The position numbers were made by a program, and so were the translations under genes. Under the pieces are notes generated by a model. It worked only from the letters and a program-made list of their open reading frames with translations, did no database searches and was not told the DNA's origin. This document shows positions 47,805 to 59,533 of a stretch of DNA of 64,000 nt, piece after piece (positions within the stretch are counted from its first letter, which is position 1; every line of letters begins with the position of its first letter). This DNA is from Agrocybe praecox (taxonomy: Eukaryota; Basidiomycota; Agaricomycetes; Agaricales; Agrocybaceae): the NCBI GenBank assembly GCA_964017145.1, contig OZ024848.1:1376501-1440500 (forward strand). The letters are read 5' to 3'.

Positions 47805-49391
47805 CTAACAAATCAACAGATTCTCAAAACCAGCATGTGATATAAATGAAGAGTTTCCTTCATGATTGAATGATAAATCATCACTTAATTCGCTTTTTAT
47901 ACTGATGTCACCTAATGTTTGGTCACCTTCTTTATTATCTATTTCAGAAATATCTATATTCTGTTTGTTATGTTCCTCTTGTGCCCAATATTGCATTACA
48001 TCTGATACATAACTCTTCCACCAGAAAGGAATAAACTCGTGGCTGGTATAATGATCAGGATTTCCCAACAAATACAAACATGCCATAGGACTGCCAATTT
48101 CTAGCTTAGAGGTTAATGCATTAACAATTTTTAGAATAAGTTTTCTTGAAGCTTCTTTTAGCTTGATATCACCTTCAAATAAATTTGTGTTTCGATTAAA
48201 GACGTCATAAGCAGAAGAAAATATCTGATGGGTTTTTAACGAAGGCTTTGTGATATAATTGGTAACATAAGAAATAATAGCCTTAATAGAAGTGCCAGAT
48301 AATAAGCTTGACACATCTGAATTGCAACGTAAAAGATATGTCAAACAGTAAGTAAATGTGTTCATCATTGGCTCTAATTTTGCCATATAAATATGCCCAT
48401 CAGAAGCATCAGCTGTTGTTTCTGTTCTTATTTCTCTTGGAAACCTTGCCATACAAATCCCTTCTGCGTTTAAACAGCCTTTAGGACCATGTCTATTTGC
48501 CTGATCATTATCTGGATTTATTGGTTCTGCAAGTTCTGGCTCGTCTGTCTCAGCTGCTTTCCCTTTATGTTTTTTCTTGGTAGGTCTCACAGAAGCCCTA
48601 CATTTGTGCATGTTTGACCTAATCAATAGATCATCAACTGTACCATTGTACTTTTCCCACCAGTTTAATGTGGCCTGGCAAAACATACAATCTTTCTCAG
48701 CACCAACTTTATGCTCTAATATGCAAGAAGGTGGCAGACTTTCAGGGAGGGTTTGTGTAGGATCCACATATCCAACAGGAATATCTGTATTAGGAGTCAA
48801 ATATTTAAATATAGTGTGTATACCTTTATCCTGATCATAAGAAATGGGAACCTTGCTTTTAACCTCATCAAATGTTCCTGTAACAAACTCTCCTGCATGA
48901 ACAGACTCCAAATACTCAATTAAAGCTTTTTGGAATTCAGAATCAACATTCATGATCTTATCTCTAATTTCCTGGGGTGAAAGAACTCCTTCAATCCATA
49001 ACATCATATGTAAATGCAGTGTTAAACATCCTTGTTGCTCTACAGTACCGTAATATGCAGACGTATCACCATATAGTCCTCTTCTATCTTCTCCAACACC
49101 AAGGACATGTTTAATCACCATGCGCACTATAAAATCAAAAAATTTAGCAGCAACGGGATTAGATAATACCAGCAGATCTCTTTCTTTAGACGATCTCAGT
49201 TCAGGTTTAAATGTCAAATCCTTATCTGCATAATATAAACACAAAGGATGCCTATTGTCTGCAAGAGAAAAGGTTATAAACCAAGAAGGTGCTCCTTTAA
49301 AAGACACTAAAGACCAAATTTCATTGCGCATATACTTTTTGTTTGTCAAGGAGCCTTTGACGTGACCACTGACATGATCCAGGTCTTGCAA
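47805..49391 (-). pseudogene. Helitron Rep (HUH/Y2) segment
   Basis: Same frame as the preceding segment. It contains the metal-binding HUH motif as LTLHLHMMLW (His codons at about 49008-49016) and the two-tyrosine motif YVTNYITK (about 48245-48270), both intact. KGAPSWFITFSLAD at the start is the conserved strand before HUH. These are the residues that nick and rejoin the Helitron strand. The frame ends at TAG 47807-47805 just after a change of frame to the helicase segment. Confidence 0.88.
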
Positions 49392-49451
49392 TATATCAAA
49401 ACATAATTTCTCTGCATCTGTCTCTGGTTTAACATTCTCTCCAGATGAAAG

Positions 49452-51860
49452 TCATTTTGAAAGAGAGTCAAGAACTTGCGGGTCAATACTAGTCAATCTT
49501 TTGGATATAGTATCAAAGTTCTGACGTTTAGCAAGCAAGATGCTTCCTGTTGTTCCACCCTTTAGCTGCTCGTGGTTAAAAGCAATGATGGGAAAATACA
49601 AGTCAGTTTGAAATCTTTTATCATAATAAGATAGCAAATATCTTTTGTGCTCCACTTCTGAAAGCTTTTTTGCATGTCTGCTCCGTCCTATTCCCCCTTT
49701 ACCATAAGGAAACAGCCAAGGAAACATCTGTGGATATATTTGAGGATTGTTATAAATAGATTGAGGTGATTCTTCATGTCCTATACCCAATGCCACTTCT
49801 CCTGCTTCTAAATGTCTGAGGGCCCTCAGCTTCAATGCAGCCATTGTCATGTTCTCATATTCAGCACCTGTCAGCCCATGAACTGTAAATGGGCATTCCC
49901 CTTCTTCTGTGCCTTCTTCTTCCTCCATATCAAATTTACTCATAGCAGAAGCAATTTTGTTTGACTCTCCTGCAGCAGTCTGTCTATAATCAACTAAAAC
50001 AGGAACACCATTATCTGGATATTCAGCTAAATTCTCTTTGGATATTTGCAAGTCTGAATAGTCTTGATGATTGATTTTAAGCCATTCTAAGGCACAAGCT
50101 ACTTTATTTCTTTGTACCAACATAGGTGTTCTTTTGAAATCATCCTCTGTTGGTTTAGCGCTACCCAAAAACACAAAGGCCAATACTTCACTTAGCTCTT
50201 CTTTACTTGGAGGTAAGGTATGATATACTTTTACAGTTGGATTTGAGAACATAATACAGTTAGCTATCATTTTTGCTCTGCCTGAAGACACTCTAACAAG
50301 GCATCTGTTATGTTGAATTCTTGCTACAAGCATTTGTTCTGCAAAAGTCAGACCCATTAACTCCTTTGGTATATTCCCAATCCAAATTCCATTGGCTAAA
50401 GATTTTAGAGGCATTTTGTTTTTGTCAAGTGAATCTTTGCATGTTTTACATACATGTTTGCATTCATTAATGAGAATAGGGTCTGTATGCTCCAATACCT
50501 CTTCTTCCAAGGAGATTCTTTCTAGTCTTGTTACTCCTTCTGTCTTTAAAATGTCCAAGTGATTTAGCTCCAATGGATTTGTTAACTCTAATTCAGACAA
50601 GCTGTACAGTTGGCTGCATACCATACAACCAGCTTCTTTAAAATTTGCAGGTGTCATATCATGACAAAAGCTTCTGATGATTGTTTCGACCAGATATTTA
50701 TCCACAGGTTTAGGAGGAAAATCAACTTTAGTATCAAGCTTATTAATGCCAAAGCATGCTGTTCCATTCCGAGCTCTATTATTGAATGCTTTAGGCCGAA
50801 CTCTATTAGCTCTTTTGTCTACAACCTTCAACTTTGTATTAGTTTTTTTGTCTATTAACACCTGTTTTTTCTTAATTCTAAACTCTTTTATATGCTTTTT
50901 CTCTTTGTTTAATTTATCCTCAAGAGTAGGAGCTGGTTTAAAAACAGAATAGTAATATTCACATGCAGTACAGTAATGCTGCTTCATACGAGTGATTTTT
51001 TCTTCTATTTTTTGCCTGCTATTGATTGGTACCTTATGTAGTTTTAGAATTGTATTTATTTCCGATAAAGTTAAACCTGCCATCAAATGATGAAAAGGCA
51101 ATCTTGTAGCAATAGCTCCTTTAATGCCTGTCATGACTTTATCCAATGCAGATTTATCACTGTATGCATGAAATACATAGTCAGTTACGATTTTGCTGTC
51201 ATTTTCTACATCTTGATCTTCAGAATGTGTAATGTAATCACTCAACAGGCTAAGATCAAAAGGTCTTACATGCTTGTGGCCACCTCCATATAAAAGGGGG
51301 TACTGAGCTAATGTGTCTTGGACAGTAGTAGCAAACAAAGTTGTACTTTTATTAGATCCATTACAATTGTATGGACTCAAGTACCCAAAAGCTGATAAAT
51401 ATGCTTTGAAGTCATGCTTATAGTACATAGACCTTGATATATACAAATACAATAGCCTGACACGGAAGTGTATATCATCTCGAATATTAATATAAATGGT
51501 ATGAAAAATAGAAAATGAGAGATGTGGCAAAGAACAAGGTTTGTGTGAGGCTTGATAATATAATGTGTTCATGTTTAAAATGCAAGGTGTTATTGCTGAT
51601 GACTCATCATCATCATCAATGCTATAACACATGATAGAGAGAAGTGAATCTGTACAAGACAGTGTGTTTATATGGAAAGAAGTCTGGGTAGACAACAAGG
51701 TTGTATCTGCCGTATAGCCCAAGCAGTTTGGGATAGTAGCACATGATAGCTCAATGCCAATGTTTGGCTTGATACCAGGCTGATGCCCACTAGCAAACTG
51801 ATCACATATAAATGCCTGGTTAAAGATGATGTTAACCAGTGTACAAGAGTTTTGTGTCAT
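49452..51860 (-). pseudogene. Helitron protein, N-terminal part
   Basis: From ATG at 51860 (an open frame continues 6 codons upstream without ATG) to TGA at 49454-49452; about 802 aa. Features include a basic stretch around KKKQVLIDKK, Cys pairs in CMVCSQL and CKTCKD, and a GIWIGNIPKEL...RCLVRVSSG region known just before Rep in Helitron proteins. It ends with NPQIYPQMFPWLFPYG, the usual lead-in to the Helitron-like N domain. The stop is followed by 20 open codons in the same frame before the next segment, so this is a single nonsense change and not a natural gene end. Confidence 0.85.
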
Positions 51861-51879
51861 AAGTGAATGAAGTACCAAC

Positions 51880-53247
51880 CTGTATAATGCCTAAGCCAAA
51901 CCCTAACAAATTAGTGTATAACATCGTGCAGCAGAAAGAAGTGATGTTTGAATATTTCCATTTTTGATAATGAACTCTGGATAAACAAATGTAAATAGAT
52001 ATCAGACAATATCATGTGATTTTCAGGATAATAGTTGTTCACACGCTCAGAAATGATAGAACATGTTTACTATATTTTTAGCCTTCATGCTACAAACAGA
52101 CATACAACAAGCTAAAGAAAACTATGTGATTCAGAGACAAGAAAAAAAAAGGATAAAAAAACAAAGAGCACACTTACTGTACATAATCAGGTAGCTGGTC
52201 AGTTTTAGGTATTTTCGATGGTGGTTATTCAATTTTTGCTTTCGCACTCTGTAAGTCAGTTAAATTTATGTCTATCATACCAATAGTATTCCTATAATTT
52301 TTTAGAATTTTAATCGTGTTTCTTAAGCTCCTATGAATATTTTTGTGAAGGGTGCCAAGAAATTGACTAAAATGGGGAAGCTGGTCAGCTGGATTTGCGC
52401 CCGAAACCGGCCACCAATTGGTCACGTTACCAGCTGACCTTTTCGCATTTTAAACACTAAAAATGCTTGTAAAAAGTCTACGAAGCACAAAAACCAAAAA
52501 CAGGTGAATGTATGTATTTAGAAAAGACAGAGATATCAAAAAAGCTTTAATAAAGATTTTTGAGTCATTATATTCTGCTTGAAACGACTAAAATGATCAG
52601 TATGTCTTCATGATTGTGTCAAAATAACATCCGAGTGTATGGCTCAATTTACGAGCTAAATCAAATCTCCAAAAATACCAAAGTCTGGTAAAAGATATAC
52701 ACAGGGTAGTGAGAAGAGATATCAGCAAATACTATGCGAGGTACCTCAATGATCAACGAGCAGTACATTATTAAACATGCCAATATTCCAAAACATAAAT
52801 TTAGAGTAGATAAACATAGAACACAGTTTTGCCTGTAATGAGCTCATAATTTCCCACAAAATTTTGATATAATGTGTTGATATACATATAAGGCACTAAT
52901 ATATCCAAAAAATCAAGTCTGCAAGAGAACTGAGGACGGACAATGTTGTTGACCAGTTTGTCTAATGCATTATTTTTAGCATTTTCGTGTGAAATCACAT
53001 CAGTTCAGCTATATTCGTTCATTTACTAGACCGAAACATTTTATTATTGTTGTTTTTTAACATATAATACAGCCAATACACTATCTCAATAGATCTGTCA
53101 AAAGAAAAAAGTACATTATCATTTATTTGACTTGCAAAACGTTGTTGACCAGCTTGCCCGGTGTGACCAGGTTCCTGATTACGTACAGTATACGAATGCC
53201 AAAAAGTATGTAGCAAACAAGATTTTACAGGGCAAAGGCAGTACATA
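51880..53247. other. AT-rich flank of the Helitron 5' side
   Basis: No gene. A hairpin-capable pair GGTCAGCTGG (52383-52392) and CCAGCTGACC (52430-52439) encloses an ACCAATTGGT palindrome. GTTGTTGACCAG recurs near 52945 and 53140. The 5' end of the Helitron is probably here but not located. Confidence 0.4.
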
Positions 53248-56146
53248 CTAGATGGTTAATCCAGTAATAAATTTTTTACTCATTTGACGATTGTTATCAA
53301 TGTAGGTTTTAGCATACTTGTATCCACGGAGACGAGAGCGCCAATTATCTGCAGTCATGGGTGCTATGTTCCCAGATGAAATATCATTCAAAATGTGATT
53401 GAACAGTTTCTCGCATTCTGGCGTCCAATCCAACCATCGCATTCCACCAGACTTCCATGCAATAGGCGGAGGGAACCATGTAAGCTTTGCTATTTGTTCT
53501 GTTCATTCTGTAATTTGGATTAATACCTCTGAAGGAGAACATATGAATAAACCTACCGGTATAGTGCTTGTATCCTCCACATATGACAAACTCTTCTTCT
53601 TCCGTAAGATCATCATCCCAGTATGACATTAATCCGTCACAACGCACACTATATCCCAGTGCACGGTCAGACACTTCACGAGAGGGACCCTGCAAGATTT
53701 CATCTATACTGAGGAAGCATGTGGCTATTCTGGAAAGAATACCACCCCTTAGAACTGCTGCTCTGCCTTGAAGACTCTCTATGACCCGTTTCACTCTAAA
53801 CATCGCAGCATCGAAATCGCTCAATGTGTATATATGTCCGTGTCCACGCCTGGGTAAAATCGGAAGCAATTCTGACACCGGTGGACCGCTGCTATGCATT
53901 TTCATGCAAATTAGTGTTTTGCACGCTATGCCTTTGCTTAACAGGTTTCTCGTGGCGTAAGTCAGGTTGCGGTTTCCTAGCAGCATGATTCTGACTACAT
54001 ATAGTGCGGCGTCAGCACTGTGAACACCAAGATACCATGCTGTTCCATCTCCTTGAGCTGGAACAAAAACAAATAAATCATCACAAGGTCGCAAAACACC
54101 CAGATGTTGAAAGAAAGTCCTGATGAAGAAGGGGTTGCCGCTACGGAGGTCACACAATTCCAGATCCGCGTTCTTTTTTGCCAGAGAGTCGAAATAATAT
54201 AAAATTTTCTCTTGTTCGGGGAGAGATACACCATAGTCGAAGCCGGTTTCGGCACCTATTCCACGCAAAAATTTAATCCACAGAACAGGACTTGCGTCAA
54301 AACTGTATGTATGAGAGGACTGTGTGTATCCATATAGCCCATGGATATGCCCAAACAGGTCGTAGGTTTCACTTTTGAAATGCCGCGAACCCATATGACG
54401 ATCATGATAAAAGTCCAAGAGAAGAACGGATACATGTGGCCTTCTTTCTATCAGCTCTCCATCCTCCCCTTCTTCGAGTGGTACATCAGATGCAGGCGCA
54501 GGTGGAATGTTAGGGGTGCCGGGTGGTGTGTTGGAAGTGGGTTGTGCATCAGTGGGTTGTGCATCGAATGTAGGCGGTGCATTGGACACATCTTGGCTGT
54601 CCGTAACAAGAGGAGAAGCACCTCCATTGAATTCTTCCACGTTAAAGAGAATTTCGTCAGGAATCTCTTCGATGGGCTGGGGAGAAAACTCCTCGCATAA
54701 ACCCCATTCATTGGAGACTTCATCGTATATTTGTTGCTCAGATGCAAATCTCTGGAGTTCATTTTCAATATTGCCCCTGCTAACCCTTGAACGCACGTAT
54801 ACTTCTACTCCACCGGCTGTCTTGATTTTAGTCCAAACGTAGAAGGTAGCACCATTCTGCCCTCGTTGAAAACGACCTGCTCTGTCGTCGTTAGTTTCCA
54901 TTGAAAGCAAGACTTTGTTACGCAATGCTCTTCTTTCGAAGAATGTAGACCAATGGTTGTATACCATTCCGAAGCGGCAATATCTCGCATTGAGGGTTGA
55001 ATGCTGGGGAACAAGAGCAGCCAAGCCAGCAGACATGTTTTGAGAACGAATACATTGAACAGCACAATTAATGACATCTTCCTCTGTCACTAATTCCGTG
55101 GCTTTCGGGTGCTCCAGGAGTATCCTCTGCGAAACGAGTTCGTAGACCGCAGTGCCCGACACACCAAGATCCAATACATAAGCTGCTGGACGAAGTGTAC
55201 TTGGTATAAACCTATCTTTCATGAGAAGGCTTGCAAGAGGTAAATCTTGATGTTGAAACATATCTTCCAACGCATTCTCCAGCATATCTGCAGGAATTGA
55301 AAATCGGAACAGTGACAGTCTCCTAGATATCGCATTTTCTTCCTTGGAGGACCAAACAAACCATACAGGAATGTTATGTTCTACAAACCAGTCGGGAGGA
55401 GGCCTCGACTTGTCATCCCTGGCCCAAGAAAAGACTGTTCCGGCTCTGGCTCCAGTGTCTGCCACGAGATCAGTGGAATCCGCAAGACCGTCGAGCCACG
55501 CCTCTGTAAACCCTTTGTTCCTCAGCATCTGATACCAAATAGGAGGAGCACCTTTGTTGAAATCATATTCCTTTGAAAGAGTGAAGAGTGATCGTCTGTT
55601 TTCGCACTCTGCGATAGTATATGCAAGGAGCCCCATCCATACCCCTACCCAGTCTCGAGCAAGATGTGCTATGCGAAGTGCCATGCCATGTGACTTGTGT
55701 GCAGCACCGTACTTGAACACAGAAGGACAAGGAGGGAGGGTAGTCGAAATCCCGTGTGATAAACGTAATATCTCTACGGCCCTAACTATCCTTTCCTTGC
55801 TGTCGTTCCATTCCTGAACAGTATCCGCCAATATGCGATACTTGTATGTTATCAAAACGGAAGAATCATCCTCAGACAGTATGACAGTAGCCTCCCGTTC
55901 GATTTGAGGAGTCCAGCAATAGGATTGAAACGGGAGATGTGTGTAATCGGGGGATAGCGGCACAAACGCAAGCCACCCAAGTCTTTCCGACCACCACACA
56001 GGTTGTGAAAAGGACATCAACGCGAGAGGAATGCCTTGAAATGGATTTTGAGTGGGGGAAGGTTGCATAGCTACGGGTCTTGTGCAATTAGGCGAATAAA
56101 ACAAGCACCCCCCACGTACAAATGCGCGCCCTTTCGAGAAATCCAT
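53248..56146 (-). CDS. Orphan two-exon gene, about 943 aa
   Basis: Exon 1 56146-53557, exon 2 53489-53248; a 67-bp GT-AG intron (donor GTAGGT) joins GGYKHYTA to KLTWFPPPIAWKSGG in phase. The chosen start is the ATG in GACCATGG (MDFSKGRAFVRGG); an in-frame ATG lies at 56185. The protein is rich in Trp and aromatic residues and has no domain I recognise. A Pro/Thr/Gln-rich linker (about residues 530-580, DAQPTDAQPT...NIPPAPASDVP) separates two likely globular parts. The C-terminus is basic (MSKKFITGL). Motifs such as PPDWFVEHNIPVWFVW and ARYCRFGMVYNHW may define a family. Possible upstream exon at 56554-56673. Function unknown. Confidence 0.82.
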
Positions 56147-56553
56147 GGTCACGTCGGTGACGATACTATAAATCAATGTAAGCATTCGTGTATCAACGAT
56201 TTAGGGATAAAACATGAAGGTTTATAAGATAAGATACAATCAAAAAGGCGAAGGGAGCTTCAGAGAGAGAGAGGGAGAAACAGAGTTCAAGGGAGCGGGA
56301 GATGTACATAAAGGACGGATAGAGTGACGATGCGGGCGATACAAAACAAAAACAAAAAAAAAGAAGAGCAGCGAAAAAGAAAAAGAAAAAGAAAAGAAAA
56401 AAGCCGTGAGACGCGGAGGATAATGGGCCTAAAACAAATGAAACTGACATAAAGGATGAATAAACATGGGCTATGGCGATAACAAGGACGAAAGGAAGCG
56501 AGTGCAAAAAAGACGAGTAGACAGGGAGCGAGTACCAGCACCGGAACACTCAC

Positions 56554-56673
56554 CGTTTGGTGTAATTAGCCGCTGAACACGATTTAGTGTCTGCCAGTTA
56601 AACAGATAGCGGGAAGTCGGCACAGAAACAAGGGTCGTAGCAGCTTGAAGAGTTATAACAGCGACTGCAGTGA
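56554..56673 (-). other. Possible upstream exon of the orphan gene
   Basis: Minus-strand open stretch VTAVAVITLQAATTLVS, SRYLFNWQTLNRVQ, LITPN bounded by CTTAG and GTGAGT. Hydrophobic start, like a signal or membrane segment. It does not join the 56146 frame in phase without a further small exon, so its link is unproven. Confidence 0.3.
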
Positions 56674-58494
56674 CTAAGGGAGATGTTGTTAATGCTGGGA
56701 GGCACTGGGAGGTAGGAGAACGCCGAACTTACCGACAATAAATCGTATCTGTAAACGAATGCAAGAACTCAGGTGATTGAAGAGCAACGGAGGACGCAAT
56801 ACGGCTCAGATCGTGATAGACAAAGAGGAGGTGGGTGACTGGTGAATCGGTTCGACGGAAGGGACGCGAGGGTGGACTCCTCTAGAACGATTCGAACGAT
56901 GGAACTTGGAAGGGAGAACGGCGAGGTGGGAGTAAATCGGGGCGACCAATGGAGAATTTACTTCATACAAGCAACGAGTTTGCGGTCAATACTTATTGCG
57001 ATACAGGGATTCGGGGACACTTTACTTACGCGCTTGAATCGTGCTCGTCACTGACAGACGCTCAGACCCGAATGCCAGCACTGAAGATAGAGCCAATACA
57101 GCAGCAAGTGTTTAAGACAAAAGAATTTGCTGGTAACTGGTAAACCAGTGTAGCAGCGGTGATACAATTACGACGAAGACGATGGAGGAAGAAAGCAAGC
57201 ACCAACAAGAAACGCGAGCGAAAGCGTCAAGTACAATTGATCCGTTGCACAGCCACTTGATCTGGAAGATAATTCGGATCTGGAAGTCGGCATCAGTTCG
57301 GCATCAGTCAAAGCGATCATTCCGCCCAAGTTCGGTTGCTCACTTCCAACCACTACATCTCCAACCTCAACACCATCCCCTATCCATCCTGCACTGTTGC
57401 GGTTTACCGGAACACTGCTAAAAACTTATTGTCTCTTCATCAACGCTTGGGGGTTCGATCGCAAACGAGGGCGCGCGTAAACGACCAGCACGAGGGCACA
57501 CCACATAAGAATATGTAACCTGGACGATTGTTGTGGGCCGCAGGAGTGCCTGAGGGTAAAGGAAAGGAGGGAGGCATTGAAGATAGACACTTTAGCTGTT
57601 ATCAGAAGGGTAAGCAGGCTGACCGAAACTCGTGATACAGCGAACTTACTTATACAGGTACCTCAGATCATACCTTTCAAGGACTTTAGGATGCGAATTA
57701 GATGGCTACATGTAACCAATAGTGTGGGACTCTATGGTTGGGTGATGGAAACGTGTGTTCAGAACATATAAAAAGGTGAGTAAATGGCGCAAAAATTGTA
57801 GTGCGGACGATCGATTGCTCACACCTTGGGACTTCACACACAGTTATACTAGATAGTTTTGTCTTGGTCTGTCTTATCATGACGCATGAGCCACGACAAA
57901 ACTTGGAATTAGGCACGGAAAATTGGGGCATACATCATAATCAGCTGCATGTATCCAACGGATGCGACATCTCAGATATAGGCGAAACCGGTTGTCTCTC
58001 GTCTTAGACATTGGACTGGCAACAGATGCCGCTTCCCAGCCTCCCCACATTGTCGTATCTCGTCGTTTCTGCTGCATCGACTGTCCTCGTCGTTACCGGT
58101 GTTCGTTGCATTGGACTATGTGGTCTGCAGGGTCGTTGTTCAGGTAAGCATCATTTATGGCTATGTTTTCTAGAGCTAATACTTTACATGTAGGGATTCC
58201 TTGAGTCTACCCAGCCCCCATGTCTTCCGGCGTACTGCATCCATCCCTTCGCCCACCCCCTCATCCTCTACCCTGGCTTGCACTGTCCTGGTTTACTAGG
58301 ACACTGCTAGATTTTATGCTGCTGTATTAGACCTCCTCGCTGTCGCCGGTGTTCATTACCTCAAGTTCCGCAGTCTGCGCTGCTGTTTTTCTATGTAAGA
58401 ATATTTTACGGGCATGTACATGCATAACCTTACTGACTATCCACGTTTACATACTTCTGTAGTCCTCGCTACAATCGCCTCCTCTATACCCAGA

Positions 58495-59215
58495 GCGTGT
58501 CAGCTCATTGGCAGGCGCTAAATATCAGCGGAAAGACTGCGTATAGGTAAGCAAGTTAGGTAAATAAACAATTGATAGACGTCCATGCTTACCCACCAAT
58601 CTTTAGCTTCTCCTATGCGTTTTGTCTCATCCTGATCAGTACCGCCGTTATGTAGGAGCCACAAAAAGCGCTGGAATTGGGCAAAGAATTTTGGGGTGCG
58701 CGTCATAGGCGAACAAACGACATCGACATCGACCCAGACATGTCATTAACGGGCGCTAAATATCAGTGAGAAAGACTGCGTATAGGTAAGCATGTAAAAC
58801 AAATAAACGATTGATAGACGCGCATGCTTACCCACCTGTCTTTAGTTTCTCATATATGTTTTGTCTTATCCTGATCAGTACCGCTGTGACGTAGGAGCCA
58901 CAAAAAACCTTGGAATTGGGCAAAGAATTTTGGGGCGCACGTCATAGGCGGCTAAACGACATCGACATCGACCCAGAGCGTGTCATTGACGGGCGCTAAA
59001 TGTCAGTGAAAAAAACTGCGTATAGGTAAGCATGTTGAGCAAATAAACGATTGATAGACGCGCATGCTTACCCACCTGTCTTTAGTTTCTCCTATATGTT
59101 TCGTCTTATCCTGATCAGTACCGCCGTGACGTAGGAGCCACAACAAGGCTCAAAATTGGGCAGGGAAAATTGGGGCGCACGTCATAGACGGTTAAACGCC
59201 AGTCAGAAATATGCT
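58495..59215. repeat. Three tandem units of about 240 bp
   Basis: GCGCTAAAT occurs at 58515, 58753 and 58993 (spacing 238 and 240), each followed by GTATAGGTAAGCATGT or close variants. The inverse ACATGCTTACC-like sequence lies about 35 bp on, giving a small dyad in each unit. Each unit also holds a GGAGCCACAA...TTGGGCA segment. Confidence 0.8.
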
Positions 59216-59533
59216 GTCGATCTAGCCGCGATGTTAATATATTAAAGTTTATCGAATCTTAATGTCTATGACTACTGGCAAATCCGCATCTGTTGGGGCA
59301 CGGTTTCAGTGACCCACTGTTTAGAGGCTGACATACACCACGAGATTCGGTGAGGACTGAGACAGGCTGAAACAGAACAAGGATGTATACTCCCTTGCTC
59401 GCGACCGATTTCTCTTGTCTCTATCGCTGAACACCCCTCTTATCAATTTTCCACACTGCACTACTCTGGTTTTCCAGGCTACTGCAAATCTATTTGTACT
59501 GCACCTCTTCCTACAACGTTGTCTCCAGGATCT

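Larger units (their letters stand above)
43897..51860 (-). mobile_element. Decayed autonomous-type Helitron, coding core
   Basis: About 8 kb, minus strand. In order: an N-terminal Cys-rich region, a Rep domain (HUH and Y2), a PIF1-family helicase, and a C-terminal Cys-protease-like module. It was one long reading frame originally. It is now broken by TGA at 49454-49452, a frameshift near 47810-47830 and TGA at 44538-44536. The element ends (5' TC, 3' CTRR) were not found, so the coordinates are the coding core only. Helitrons move by rolling-circle transposition, with Rep nicking and rejoining DNA and the helicase unwinding it. Confidence 0.9.
56186..59533. other. Intergenic region with tandem repeats
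   Basis: 56260-56400 is purine-rich with A runs. 56700-57550 and 57560-58490 show short frames only. 57850-57960 is a diverged relative of the 240-bp unit at 58.5-59.2 kb. No complete gene recognised. Confidence 0.45.

Noticed and set aside
47805..47811. Helitron helicase and Rep as two separate genes
   Set aside because: The supposed start of the helicase frame is TTG, and the upstream frame is open for several codons. A one-base frameshift in a single original protein explains it better.
59519..59533. Start of the 13-exon gene at 59519
   Set aside because: The codon is TTG next to an AG; the first ATG is at 59534.
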